From positions 496,001 to 560,000 of the forward strand of contig CAZCMS010000001.1 of assembly GCA_964499935.1 (NCBI GenBank): a stretch of DNA of 64,000 bases, read 5' to 3'. The notes below the pieces were generated by a model. It was not told the origin of the DNA. It ran no database searches and was given only the letters and a program-made list of their open reading frames with translations. The stretch's first letter is position 1; each line of letters starts with the position of its first letter. This document shows positions 7,960 through 16,064 of the stretch, piece by piece. This stretch comes from CALBGR01 sp964499935 (GTDB lineage Bacteria; Patescibacteriota; Saccharimonadia; Saccharimonadales; UBA4665). A program made the position numbers and the translations under genes.

Positions 7960-8514
7960 ATGAGTCGTATTTACGAACTTCACTCTCATGCGGGTGAAAT
8001 ATCTTATGCAGATTGGCTTGAACAAGGTATTCAAGTTCCAATTTTTGATAAAGATGGCACGCTGAGTCATGCAAATAGACTTGATTTAGTAGCTGAGGTT
8101 ATTGAAGGTATGAGGAGGCAGCGCTTCGCTGAGGTGTATTCAGACATTGCAATATCTTCCAATAACCATGATGCGAGACATGTAAAAGTATTTGGACGTA
8201 TTGTCGAAGAAGCGCTTGGTGTTTCGGTATATGCGATATCCAGAGCAGATGGATTTAACAGTAAGCCACATCCCGAAATGGGTCTAGAGATTGCTCGGTA
8301 TTTTGGAGTGTCGCCAGATCGACTTGGAATGATTGGCGATAGGCTCTTTACGGATGTTGCGTTTGGCAGAAACGTAGGGGTTGGAGCCATAGCACTTTGC
8401 GAAAAGGCCGGTGAAGGTGACGCAAGAGGGGTAGCTACTTTACGTAGAGCAGAGGCTTTTGTTGTTGGATTCGATAGGCGTAGAAAAAGAGCGGTACTGC
8501 CTGTCGTACAATAA
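7960..8514 (+). CDS. HAD-family phosphatase (YqeG/phosphatidylglycerophosphatase-like)
   Basis: 184 residues. HAD motif I is FDKDGTLSH near residue 30, motif II may be ISSNNHD, motif III is KPHPEMG (lysine) and motif IV is MIGDRLFTDVAFGRNVG. The DKDGT motif and the IGDRLxTD motif are as in the YqeG/Gep4 group, whose eukaryotic member dephosphorylates phosphatidylglycerophosphate. That makes a lipid role attractive but unproven. The gene stands alone ahead of the metK leader; the AT-rich upstream region includes TATAATATG about 50 nt before the ATG. Confidence 0.75.
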   Translation: MSRIYELHSHAGEISYADWLEQGIQVPIFDKDGTLSHANRLDLVAEVIEGMRRQRFAEVYSDIAISSNNHDARHVKVFGRIVEEALGVSVYAISRADGFNSKPHPEMGLEIARYFGVSPDRLGMIGDRLFTDVAFGRNVGVGAIALCEKAGEGDARGVATLRRAEAFVVGFDRRRKRAVLPVVQ

Positions 8515-8565
8515 TTTGCTTTACAGAATCAATCGTATGCGTTAAGCTAAAAAAGCTTAATAATT

Positions 8566-8673
8566 AAGAATATAAAGAGTGCAGCGAGAGAACTAGCTCG
8601 ATGACCTGCCGGCAACCTGCGTATAAGCAAAGTAAGGTGCTCCATCTAGCCCGCCAGGCGGGAAAGATATCTT
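8566..8673 (+). ncRNA. SAM riboswitch aptamer (SAM-I/S-box-like)
   Basis: The leader of metK follows the S-box pattern: AAGAG, then GCAG pairing with CTGC (P2), the conserved GCTCGATGAcctGCCGGCAACC block, ACCT pairing with AGGT (P3) ending in GGTGCT, a CCCGCC-A-GGCGGG hairpin (P4), then GGGAAAGATAT. P1 can form between AAG-A-ATAT (8566-8573) and ATATCTT (8667-8673). Placement ahead of a SAM synthetase gene fits the known role of this family. The short P1 and altered 3' end mean the exact subclass (SAM-I or I/IV) is uncertain. Confidence 0.78.
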
Positions 8674-8679
8674 CTCTTG

Positions 8680-8717
8680 AATATCCTTTCCGTCGTTATG
8701 GCAGAAAGGATATTTTT
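8680..8717 (+). terminator. Riboswitch expression-platform terminator overlapping the metK ribosome site
   Basis: AATATCCTTTC (8680-8690) pairs perfectly with GAAAGGATATT (8704-8714), followed by TTTT and the ATG at 8718. The AAAGGA of its 3' arm is also the only Shine-Dalgarno-like site for metK. The end of the aptamer, GGAAAGATAT (8661-8670), can pair with ATAT-C-CTTTCC (8681-8691) with one bulge, forming the competing antiterminator. SAM-bound P1 would free the terminator and switch metK off. Confidence 0.8.
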
Positions 8718-9929
8718 ATGTCACAAACTTTAACAACCAAGGGCAATGCTGTACCGGTGACGGAGGTACAAAAACGTATTAAAAAAGCTCCCATTGAAGT
8801 AGTGTCTGGCGCACCAAAATTGCCAGTGGTTACACGCTTCGCGAGCGAATCGGTATGCGCAGGTCATCCGGATAAAGTTGCAGACCAAATCAGCGATGCG
8901 ATTGTAGATGCGGTGTTGGCACAAGATCCATATGGACGAACGGCCGTCGAAACATTAGTAGCTGCGAACAAAATTGTACTTGCAGGAGAAATTAATACTA
9001 CCGCAGAGCTAGATTTTGAAACAATTGTTCGCAATGAAGTTGCTCGGCTTGGCTACACAAATCCAGAGTGGGGATTTAGTAGTGAATCACCTATAGAAAA
9101 CTACATTCACAAACAGTCGCCCGAAATTGCGGTTGGCGTAGACGATGATGGTGCAGGCGATCAGGGAATTATATTTGGCTATGCCACTAATGAAACGCCA
9201 GAATATTTACCGCTGCCAATTACGCTTGCTCATGCACTGGCGAGAGAACTTGATGCAGCTCGTGAGTCTAGAAAATTACCACATTTGCGACCAGACGGAA
9301 AAGCGCAAGTAGTCGTACGTTACGAAGACAATAAAGCGGTAGCGGTAGAGCATGTGACTATTGCAACACCGCACAACGAAAAGATTTCGCTTGAGCGTGT
9401 TCGTGAGGATGTGTACAAAAACATTATCGTGCCAATTTTGGAACGCTACGGATTTACGGTTGCCGAAAAAGATATTGTCGTAAATGGTACAGGTGTGTGG
9501 CACACGCCTGGACCAAAAAGCGACGCTGGCCTCACGGGACGCAAGATTGTAGTTGATGGTTATGGTGGCTATGCGCGTGTCGGTGGTGGTGCGTTTAGCG
9601 GAAAAGATCCAAGCAAAGTCGATCGTTCGGGCGCATACGCAGCACGCTATATCGCTAAAAACATTGTTGCCAATGGCTATGCAGATAAGGCTGAAGTTGC
9701 ACTGGCATACTACATCGGCGCTAAAGAGCCCGTAAATTTTACTGTTGAGACCTTTGGGACTGCTAAAAAATCCCAAAAAGCAATTGAAGAATATGCCAGG
9801 AAGCTACTTACTCCATCGGTAAAGAATATTGTCGAACAGCTTAATCTACGTCAGCCGATCTACCATCAAACGGCTGCATATGGCCATTTTGGCAAAAACG
9901 GTTTGCCATGGGAAAAAATAGAAAAGTAA
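8718..9929 (+). CDS. metK: S-adenosylmethionine synthetase
   Basis: 403 residues. Landmarks: ESVCAGHPDKVADQISDAIVDA at the ATP/methionine site, AGEINT, VDDDGAGDQGIIFGYA (loop over the active site), and GLTGRKIVVDGYGGYARVGGGAFSGKDPSKVDRSGAYAARY with the P-loop-like GGGAFSGKD. It makes SAM from ATP and methionine. The start at 8718 follows the terminator/AAAGGA; an upstream extension of the frame runs through the riboswitch and is not translated. About 35 N-terminal residues precede the usual family start. The HTH gene begins 12 nt after its stop. Confidence 0.97.
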   Translation: MSQTLTTKGNAVPVTEVQKRIKKAPIEVVSGAPKLPVVTRFASESVCAGHPDKVADQISDAIVDAVLAQDPYGRTAVETLVAANKIVLAGEINTTAELDFETIVRNEVARLGYTNPEWGFSSESPIENYIHKQSPEIAVGVDDDGAGDQGIIFGYATNETPEYLPLPITLAHALARELDAARESRKLPHLRPDGKAQVVVRYEDNKAVAVEHVTIATPHNEKISLERVREDVYKNIIVPILERYGFTVAEKDIVVNGTGVWHTPGPKSDAGLTGRKIVVDGYGGYARVGGGAFSGKDPSKVDRSGAYAARYIAKNIVANGYADKAEVALAYYIGAKEPVNFTVETFGTAKKSQKAIEEYARKLLTPSVKNIVEQLNLRQPIYHQTAAYGHFGKNGLPWEKIEK

Positions 9930-9941
9930 GGAGAGAACTGT

Positions 9942-10427
9942 ATGTCTACGATTGAAGAACCACAAATTATATTGCCTGAAGGTGTTGAGGATGTATTGAA
10001 GTTAGTTGCAGTTGGCGCAGATTATCGCCATGTGCACGAACATCTTCGTATTACTCCGCAGGAGGGGCAACACCTGGTGGACACCACTATGACCGTATTC
10101 GAAGGACGTACTTTGGCTCAGGCGGTATATAAGGCTATGAGGGTGGGAGTTCTTGCGATACCAGAGCGTACACCTAATTTTGAGTTAACACATAAGCAAC
10201 ATAGCGTCTTAGGATTTGTGGCTTTAGGGCATACTAATTCTGAAATCGGAAGTGAATTTAGGTCTAGCCAGGATCAGTTTGCTCGTAACCATATTAAAAG
10301 TTCATGCAAGAAACTTGGGGCGCGAACCCGCGAAAGTGCAGTTGTAAGAGGTGTGCAATTCGGATTTTTGCACGATGATTTTCTCCGAGAATTGCGCGCA
10401 AATTCACGTGTCCTGTACGAAGATTAG
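9942..10427 (+). CDS. Protein with two LuxR-type helix-turn-helix domains
   Basis: 161 residues. Residues about 80-145 are a GerE/LuxR HTH: LTHKQHSVLGFVALGHTNSEIGSEF, then HIKSSCKKLGARTRESAVVRGVQFGFL. Residues about 12-75 repeat the same outline in weaker form: LPEGVEDVLKLVAVGADYRHVHEHL, ITPQEGQHLV, TLAQAVYKAMRVGVL. There is no receiver or ligand domain. It follows metK by 12 nt with a GGAGAGAA site, so it probably lies under the SAM riboswitch too. It converges with rarA and overlaps it by 24 bp. It is likely a DNA-binding regulator; its targets are unknown. Confidence 0.65.
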   Translation: MSTIEEPQIILPEGVEDVLKLVAVGADYRHVHEHLRITPQEGQHLVDTTMTVFEGRTLAQAVYKAMRVGVLAIPERTPNFELTHKQHSVLGFVALGHTNSEIGSEFRSSQDQFARNHIKSSCKKLGARTRESAVVRGVQFGFLHDDFLRELRANSRVLYED

Positions 10428-11594
10428 ATCGGCAATTTCGGGAGGCAGGAATCCATTTTTTGGAGTGTGGCCTGCCTCCCATTTGTAATCTTTGTTGTAG
10501 CCGAGGTCTTTCATGAGCTTGGTCGGTGCATTACGCAGGTGCAATGGAACTGCCAGATCAGGGTACTCTTTGGCTGCTGCTTGCGCTGCGTGCATAGCAT
10601 CGGTAACACCACGTGATTTCGGGGCTTTAGCAAGTACTGTTGCACAGTGAAAGAGGTTGTATTGACATTCGGGCATGCCAATTCGCTCGACAGCCTGAAA
10701 TGTAGATACGGCAATATTGAGCGCTGCTGGTGCTGCCATACCAACATCTTCAGAGGCAAAAATTACCATCCTGCGGGCGATAAATTTAGGGTCTTCACCA
10801 GCCTGCAACATACGAGCTAGATAATATAGCGTCGCATTAGGTTCCGATCCCCGCATGGATTTAATAAATGCGCTAATGACGTTATAGTGATTTTCTCCTT
10901 TTTTATCGTATCCCGGCACGCGAGATTGAGCAGCGGTTTCAATAATTTGGGGTGTGATGGTTTTTGCACCAGCTAGTTGTTGTGCAAGCTCCAAATTACC
11001 AAGCGCTGATCGCGCATCTCCACCAGATAGTTCTGCAAGCAGATCAATACTTTTGGCGGGTAACTTCTTTTTACTGAGCTTTAGGACTTTTGCTGTTTTT
11101 TCAATGATTTGTATAATATCTGCTTTGCTCAAGGGCTCTAATACTAATACTCGGCTGCGAGATAGTAGCGGGTTAATGACTTCGAAACTTGGATTTTCGG
11201 TTGTGGCGCCAATAAGGATGATTGTACCATCTTCGACATGTGGCAGAAACGCATCTTGCTGTGCTTTATTGAAACGGTGAATTTCATCGACGAACAAGAT
11301 GGTGCGCATGCCTAGCCGTTGATTTTGTTGCGCTCGTTCGATAACTTTTGTCACATCTGCTTTTCCTGATGTCACTGCGCTGAGTTCAATAAATTCAGCC
11401 TCCGTCTCGCGAGCAATAATACGCGCCAGGGTAGTCTTGCCTGTTCCGGGAGGCCCCCATAAAATAAGGCTCGTTGGTGAACGTTTCGCGATAATTTCAC
11501 GAATAATTTTTCCACCACCCACAAGATGCACTTGACCCATGACATCATCAAGTGTTTCTGGTCTCATTCGCTCTGCGAGTGGTCTTGCGTCCAC
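10404..11594 (-). CDS. rarA: Replication-associated recombination ATPase RarA/MgsA
   Basis: 396 residues. ARPLAERMRPETLDDVMGQVHLVG at the N-terminus, Walker A GPPGTGKTT, Walker B FVDEIHRFNKAQQD, sensor-1 GATTENPSFEV, arginine-finger region LLSRSRV, and the C-terminal tetramerisation part (EDVGMAAPAALNIAV, LRNAPTKLMKDLGYNKDYKWEAGH). This AAA+ family acts at stalled replication forks. The start is GTG at 11594, 3 nt after the stop of the membrane protein upstream, so the two form an operon. The 3' end overlaps the convergent HTH gene. Confidence 0.95.
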   Translation of the reverse strand: MDARPLAERMRPETLDDVMGQVHLVGGGKIIREIIAKRSPTSLILWGPPGTGKTTLARIIARETEAEFIELSAVTSGKADVTKVIERAQQNQRLGMRTILFVDEIHRFNKAQQDAFLPHVEDGTIILIGATTENPSFEVINPLLSRSRVLVLEPLSKADIIQIIEKTAKVLKLSKKKLPAKSIDLLAELSGGDARSALGNLELAQQLAGAKTITPQIIETAAQSRVPGYDKKGENHYNVISAFIKSMRGSEPNATLYYLARMLQAGEDPKFIARRMVIFASEDVGMAAPAALNIAVSTFQAVERIGMPECQYNLFHCATVLAKAPKSRGVTDAMHAAQAAAKEYPDLAVPLHLRNAPTKLMKDLGYNKDYKWEAGHTPKNGFLPPEIADLIFVQDT

Positions 11595-11597
11595 TGC

Positions 11598-12062
11598 TTA
11601 ATCGTCGCTTTCGAATAATTTTTGAAGTTTAAGATAATCGGTATGAAGAGTTGTAGAATCGCTGGCAAGTTGTTTAATGAATGTCTGTTCATCTGGCCGT
11701 AAAATGTCGCGGACAATTCGAAATAGCAACACAAATCGTGATATTCCGACTGAATCTGCAATTCGCTGTAGTTTATCTGTGAACGCATGTACGGATTCTT
11801 TTTGAGATTCGCTTTGCACAGGAGTGAAGCGTTTTAATATAAAAGTAATAACACCGGTAAGTATTGCAAAAAACATAACAGAAGTAATAAATACAAATTC
11901 CAGTATCCACCATAGCGGATGCAGTGTGGTGAGCCATCCTCCTAAGACAAGTAATGCAGCTGCAAGTACTGCACCAGTAATAACCATGGGCTTTAGAGAT
12001 CGCCATGCTAGTTCTGCACCAACCGCTCTTGCAGTTTTTATTGATACTAAAACCTTTTCCAT
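11598..12062 (-). CDS. Membrane protein with two N-terminal transmembrane segments, unknown
   Basis: 154 residues. Two membrane spans lie at about residues 26-46 (MVITGAVLAAALLVLGGWLTT) and 50-74 (WWILEFVFITSVMFFAILTGVITFI). A polar, probably helical cytosolic tail runs to the end (HAFTDKLQRIADSVGISRFVLLFRIVRDILRPDEQTFIKQL). I recognise no family. TATAAT at 12069-12074 sits 6 nt before the ATG, a leaderless arrangement. It is co-directional and almost contiguous with rarA. Confidence 0.7.
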   Translation of the reverse strand: MEKVLVSIKTARAVGAELAWRSLKPMVITGAVLAAALLVLGGWLTTLHPLWWILEFVFITSVMFFAILTGVITFILKRFTPVQSESQKESVHAFTDKLQRIADSVGISRFVLLFRIVRDILRPDEQTFIKQLASDSTTLHTDYLKLQKLFESDD

Positions 12063-12093
12063 GCCTACATTATAGCATCTCTTGGTAGAATGT

Positions 12094-12122
12094 TTGATAT
12101 CAATATATAGTTATGATATAAT
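12094..12122 (+). promoter_or_regulatory. Sigma-70 promoter of the glycosyltransferase gene
   Basis: TTGATA (12094-12099), 17 nt, TATAAT (12117-12122). The 5' untranslated region of about 45 nt holds a TGTGTG-CCAAAA-CACACA hairpin and an AAAGGAAG ribosome site. This contrasts with the leaderless promoters of neighbouring genes. Confidence 0.7.
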
Positions 12123-12174
12123 ATATGGCTGTGTGCCAAAACACACATTGTTCTTTTCACGACCAAAGGAAGTA

Positions 12175-13827
12175 ATGGCTAGTACCCTGGTGCAGTACGG
12201 TAATACCGAGCTTGATGAGCTCACTGCTACCCTCACAAGCGAGCCGGAGGCTCAGGTCATCGATGATGACATCGAACAGCCTGGCTTGATGAGTCGCATT
12301 ATGTTGGCGCTGCGAGGCGACGACATGCGCGAGGAAGTCACGCATGTTCCTGGCACCAAGTATCCGTCGCGCATTCTCGTGATGATTCCGGCGCACAACG
12401 AAGCGCAGGGCATCCGTGATTGCTTGGAAGGCTTGGCCGACCAGGCTCTGCCCGAGGACGTCTCTATGGATGTGCTCGTGTTGGCAGATAACTGCTCGGA
12501 TGGAACCGAGCATGTTGCATTGCAGGCAGGCATTGATCTTGGCCTAAGTCTGACGGTGCAGAAAACCGAAGGAAACAGGCAGAGGAAGGTCGGTGCGCTG
12601 AACGCTGGCTGGGCGTTGGTGTATGGCAACAAGATCAACCAGGAGCTGAACGAGATTCAGCCTACGGATGAGCAGGTTGCCTATCGGCGTTCCGTGAAGG
12701 CGGTGTTGGGAATGGACGCAGATTCGCGTCTGGCACCCAACGCGGTGATGCATATGTGGAACGAGCTCATGAGTTCGCCGGATATTGGCGGAGTGATGAG
12801 TCGGTACACGATGCGTTTGCCTAAGTCGCTCCGATCGATTGACCCGGCCGACCCGCACTATGACGTGAAGGTTTCGTCTGGCGAGTACGGTGGCATGATG
12901 AATCGTTGGTGGACAGCGATGCAGAAGCAGGACATGGCGTCTTGGCTGCTGAGCCTGTTCTGTCGTGGCGGTTCAACCTACGTGCTCGGCGGGCAGGCAA
13001 GCCTGTTCCGTCCGACGGCCTTGGCGCAGGTGGTGAACGACCACAAGCTGCTCGGGCCTTGGGATCCGTCCACGCAAGTCGAGGATATGAAGCTCACGTG
13101 GATGTTGCAAGAGGCGAAGTGGAAGACCTTGGTCTCTCCGCACGCTCGCTGTTACGTCGACGCGATGGCTGACTACCACACCTTCCGCCAGCAGCGGTTG
13201 AAGTGGGATAGTGGCACGTTGGAGCTGCTTACCTCGCAGGACGATCACCATGTGAAAACCCGGCACATCGGGTTTCTCTGGCGACAGCAGATGAAGATGG
13301 CGATGGACCTCACGGTTCGCGTCTTGTTCTTTACCTTGCTGACGATTGCGCTTGCAACGGATCAGTTTGTGTGGAATTGGCTTTGGCTGATTCCTCCGGT
13401 TGTGGCGTCGACGCTCAACATTCGTCTTGCTTTGCGAGTGCCTCAGCACCGACCTATCGATGTCGTTCTTGCGGGAACATTGATTTCTCCGGAGATCTAC
13501 CTGTGGGTGCGTCTTGTCGGTTGGGTGCAAGTGTGGAGTCGTCGACTGTCTGTCCAAGAGAAGGATGGCTGGGAAGCGCAGTACGCTGCACAGCGAGGTG
13601 ACACCAAGTCGAAGTTGGGGCGAGGTATCGCTGTGATTGTGTTGAGCATCGGGGTGATTGTCGGTTTGGCGATCTATTTCCATGACTACTTCACGTCCAC
13701 AGGTGTGCAGAGCGCCGTTCGGCCGTATATGTTGGCTGGCTTTGTTGTTCTGAGTTTCCTGACAATTTTCCAGGTGCTCGCGATGTTGCGTCAGCACTGG
13801 CTGCTGCGCGCTAAGCATCGACCTTAG
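12175..13827 (+). CDS. Family 2 glycosyltransferase, processive type, membrane-bound
   Basis: 550 residues. The GT2 domain starts near residue 62 (VMIPAHNEAQGIRDCLEGL), with VLADNCSDGTEHVA, the DxD site LGMDADSRL, the acceptor-site VEDMKLTW and QQRLKW, a variant of the QxxRW signature of processive synthases. GGQASLFRPTAL fits the intervening loop. Membrane spans follow at about 375-420 and twice near the C-terminus. It probably polymerises or transfers sugars at the cell surface. The start is ATG 12175 after AAAGGAAG. Codons are markedly GC-richer (CTG, GTG, ATC, AAG) than in its neighbours, suggesting lateral acquisition. Confidence 0.85.
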   Translation: MASTLVQYGNTELDELTATLTSEPEAQVIDDDIEQPGLMSRIMLALRGDDMREEVTHVPGTKYPSRILVMIPAHNEAQGIRDCLEGLADQALPEDVSMDVLVLADNCSDGTEHVALQAGIDLGLSLTVQKTEGNRQRKVGALNAGWALVYGNKINQELNEIQPTDEQVAYRRSVKAVLGMDADSRLAPNAVMHMWNELMSSPDIGGVMSRYTMRLPKSLRSIDPADPHYDVKVSSGEYGGMMNRWWTAMQKQDMASWLLSLFCRGGSTYVLGGQASLFRPTALAQVVNDHKLLGPWDPSTQVEDMKLTWMLQEAKWKTLVSPHARCYVDAMADYHTFRQQRLKWDSGTLELLTSQDDHHVKTRHIGFLWRQQMKMAMDLTVRVLFFTLLTIALATDQFVWNWLWLIPPVVASTLNIRLALRVPQHRPIDVVLAGTLISPEIYLWVRLVGWVQVWSRRLSVQEKDGWEAQYAAQRGDTKSKLGRGIAVIVLSIGVIVGLAIYFHDYFTSTGVQSAVRPYMLAGFVVLSFLTIFQVLAMLRQHWLLRAKHRP

Positions 13828-13847
13828 TTCAACGGAAGGAGAGAACC

Positions 13848-13984
13848 ACGCCCTAGATATGGCGTAATATATATCTCGGTCTACGGAAGTAAAGACCGCT
13901 CGAGCAAAGCACGAGAAGGAGCTTCTCGTGAGGTATTATTTGTGAGCGTTCAATGCTCTAGCATTTCACAAATAATACCTCACG
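13848..13984 (+). other. Run of four hairpins after the glycosyltransferase gene
   Basis: ACGCC/GGCGT (13848-13865), CGGTCT/AGACCG (13877-13898), CACGAGAAG/CTTCTCGTG with a 3-nt loop (13910-13930), and a 19-bp perfect inverted repeat (13927-13945 with 13966-13984). The last two share CGTG, so they compete. There is no U-tract. It may be a protective 3' untranslated structure, a small RNA or a mobile-element remnant. Confidence 0.7.
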
Positions 13985-13992
13985 GCAGTACA

Positions 13993-14066
13993 TTTACATA
14001 GAGGCAGTAAATGCGTTATAATAACTAGCTGAAGGATGCGCGCCTCCATGAAGAAGCGCGTTTTTA
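13993..14066 (+). promoter_or_regulatory. Promoter and terminator-like hairpin ahead of typA
   Basis: TTTACA (13993-13998), 18 nt, TATAAT (14017-14022) form a promoter. Downstream, GCGCGC (14038-14043) pairs with GCGCGT (14056-14061), followed by TTTTT, a possible attenuator or a terminator of the upstream transcript. A second TATAAT, 3 nt before the typA ATG, could drive a nearly leaderless mRNA instead. Confidence 0.5.
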
Positions 14067-14078
14067 ATTTTATAATTT

Positions 14079-15896
14079 ATGAATGACCCAAAAAATATAC
14101 GAAACATAGCGATTATTGCCCATGTTGACCACGGCAAAACCACACTAGTTGATGGACTTTTAAAGCAGTCTAATACTTTCCGTGATAATCAGGCTGAAAT
14201 GGGCCAAGAACTCATCATGGATAGTGGCGATCAAGAGCGTGAGCGAGGCATCACTATTACAGCAAAGGTAACAGCTGTTCAGTACGACGATTATCGAATT
14301 AATATCATTGACACCCCTGGGCACGCCGATTTCTCCGGTGAAGTAGAGCGAACCCTCAATATGGCCGATGGCTGTATTTTGATCGTGGACGCGCAAGAAG
14401 GTCCAATGCCACAGACAAAATTTGTACTTGGCAAGGCACTTGCTGCTGAGCTTCAACCTATCGTTATTATCAATAAAATCGACAAACCAGCTGCACGTAT
14501 TAAGGAAGTTGAAGACGAGTTGGCTGATCTATTCCTCGAGCTTGCAATACACGAAGATCAGCTCCACTATCCGTTGTATTATGCAATTGGGCGCGCAGGT
14601 AAGGCGTGGGAAAACCCGCCTGCTGACCCAGAGGCAGACGCAAATCTTGATGTAATATTTGACGCAATTATAAATAAAATTCCTGCACCAAATGTAGAGC
14701 TTGATAAACCATTCCAGATGCTCATTACCGCGCTCGCGTGGGATACTTATAAGGGTAAATACGCTGTTGGTCGTATTAATCGAGGTAGCGTAAAAGCCGG
14801 CGATCAGGTTGTTCTATGTAAAAAAGACGGTTCTCAGGTAAAGGCCAAGGTAGAGCAGACATTCATGAGCCAAGGCGTAGCCAAATTTGAGGTTGAGCAG
14901 GGAATTGCAGGGGACATCGTGCAGCTAACCGGTATTGGGGACGCGCAGATTGGTGAAACACTTGCAGATGCAGATAATCCAGAAGCATTGCCAGTTTTGG
15001 AAGTAGAGGCTCCAACTTTGCAGATTTATCTTGGCCCTAACACTAGTCCGCTCAAAGGGCAGGAGGGCGAATTTAGCACGGGTCGTCAAATTGGTGAACG
15101 TCTCGAAAAAGAACTCGAAACAAACGTTGGTTTGCGTGTAGAGGAAAGTGGCATAGGCTTTTTGGTGAGTGGGCGTGGTGAATTGCACCTCAGTGTTCTT
15201 ATTGAAACAATGCGCCGTGAAGGCTATGAGTTTGAGGTTGGTCGCCCACAGGTAGTGACTATCGAAAAAGATGGCCAAACACTTGAGCCGATCGAAGAAT
15301 TAATTATCGAGGTACCTGCTGAGCATGTTGGTACGGTACAAATGGAGCTTGGACAGCGTCGCGCAACGTTGAAAGAGCAGTTTGTGAGCCCTAAAGGTGT
15401 TACAAAGTTGGTGTACGAACTGCCAACGCGAGCTTTGCTGGGTATCCGCAACATCTTGCTCACCGCTACCAAAGGTACAATTGTTATGAACAGTCTTGTT
15501 GTAGGGCATCAGCCTCAAGGCGCTGCATTACAACAACTCCGTAATGGTGTGCTTATTTCTTTCGAAACAGGCACTACTACTCCGTATTCAATCCAGAATG
15601 CCGAAGCGCGTGGAACAGTTTTTGTTCACCCAGCTGTCAAAGTATATGCAGGTCAGATTATTGGGCTGAATAGTCGTCAAGAAGATATGGAAATTAATAT
15701 CTGTAAGGCAAAGCAGCTCACCAATATGCGTACTAGCAGTAGCGATGGTGTGGTGCAGTTGACGCCTCCGACAGTCTTCAGCCTTGAAGAGTGTCTTGAT
15801 TTTATCGAAAACGATGAACTTCTTGAGGTAACGCCAGAAAACCTTCGCCTTCGCAAACGCGAACTTGATCCTAACAAACGTAAGCGCAAAAAATAA
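14079..15896 (+). CDS. typA: Ribosome-associated GTPase TypA/BipA
   Basis: 605 residues, the normal TypA length. G1 is AHVDHGKTT, the switch I region has RGITITAK, G3 is DTPGHADFSGEVER, G4 is NKID. Domain II starts near residue 200 (LITALAWDTYKGKYAVGRI), and the EF-G-like domains and TypA-specific C-terminal domain run from LQIYLGPNTSPLKGQEG to the lysine/arginine-rich end. The family binds ribosomes and helps large-subunit assembly under stress or cold. No Shine-Dalgarno is visible before the ATG. Confidence 0.97.
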   Translation: MNDPKNIRNIAIIAHVDHGKTTLVDGLLKQSNTFRDNQAEMGQELIMDSGDQERERGITITAKVTAVQYDDYRINIIDTPGHADFSGEVERTLNMADGCILIVDAQEGPMPQTKFVLGKALAAELQPIVIINKIDKPAARIKEVEDELADLFLELAIHEDQLHYPLYYAIGRAGKAWENPPADPEADANLDVIFDAIINKIPAPNVELDKPFQMLITALAWDTYKGKYAVGRINRGSVKAGDQVVLCKKDGSQVKAKVEQTFMSQGVAKFEVEQGIAGDIVQLTGIGDAQIGETLADADNPEALPVLEVEAPTLQIYLGPNTSPLKGQEGEFSTGRQIGERLEKELETNVGLRVEESGIGFLVSGRGELHLSVLIETMRREGYEFEVGRPQVVTIEKDGQTLEPIEELIIEVPAEHVGTVQMELGQRRATLKEQFVSPKGVTKLVYELPTRALLGIRNILLTATKGTIVMNSLVVGHQPQGAALQQLRNGVLISFETGTTTPYSIQNAEARGTVFVHPAVKVYAGQIIGLNSRQEDMEINICKAKQLTNMRTSSSDGVVQLTPPTVFSLEECLDFIENDELLEVTPENLRLRKRELDPNKRKRKK

Positions 15897-15915
15897 AAAA
15901 CTTCCCTAAGGAAGT
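15894..15915 (-). terminator. Rho-independent terminator for the minus-strand small membrane protein genes
   Basis: On the minus strand ACTTCC-TTAG-GGAAGT is followed by TTTTTATTTTTT. On the plus strand the same stem lies just after the typA stop, but without a good U-tract. Confidence 0.75.
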
Positions 15916-16064
15916 GTATTGTCAAAAGTACTGCTTACCCCCGAAAACTAAAAATTAATTTTAGTCTACAGACCATGATGAGCGAGCTTCTGGCGTTTGA
16001 CGGTCAGTATGCTTCGAGCTGCAAATCATGCGGGGGTGTGTCTGAAATTCTTAGGAAAGACCTG

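Noticed and set aside
8601..8717. N-terminal extension of MetK by 39 residues
   Set aside because: The extension would translate the riboswitch and terminator, and the proper start at 8718 has a ribosome site.
12973..13818. Long open frame on the minus strand (281 codons)
   Set aside because: It is exactly antisense to the GC-rich glycosyltransferase gene, whose motifs are clear. GC-rich codon use creates long antisense frames by chance; the translated sequence shows no domain.
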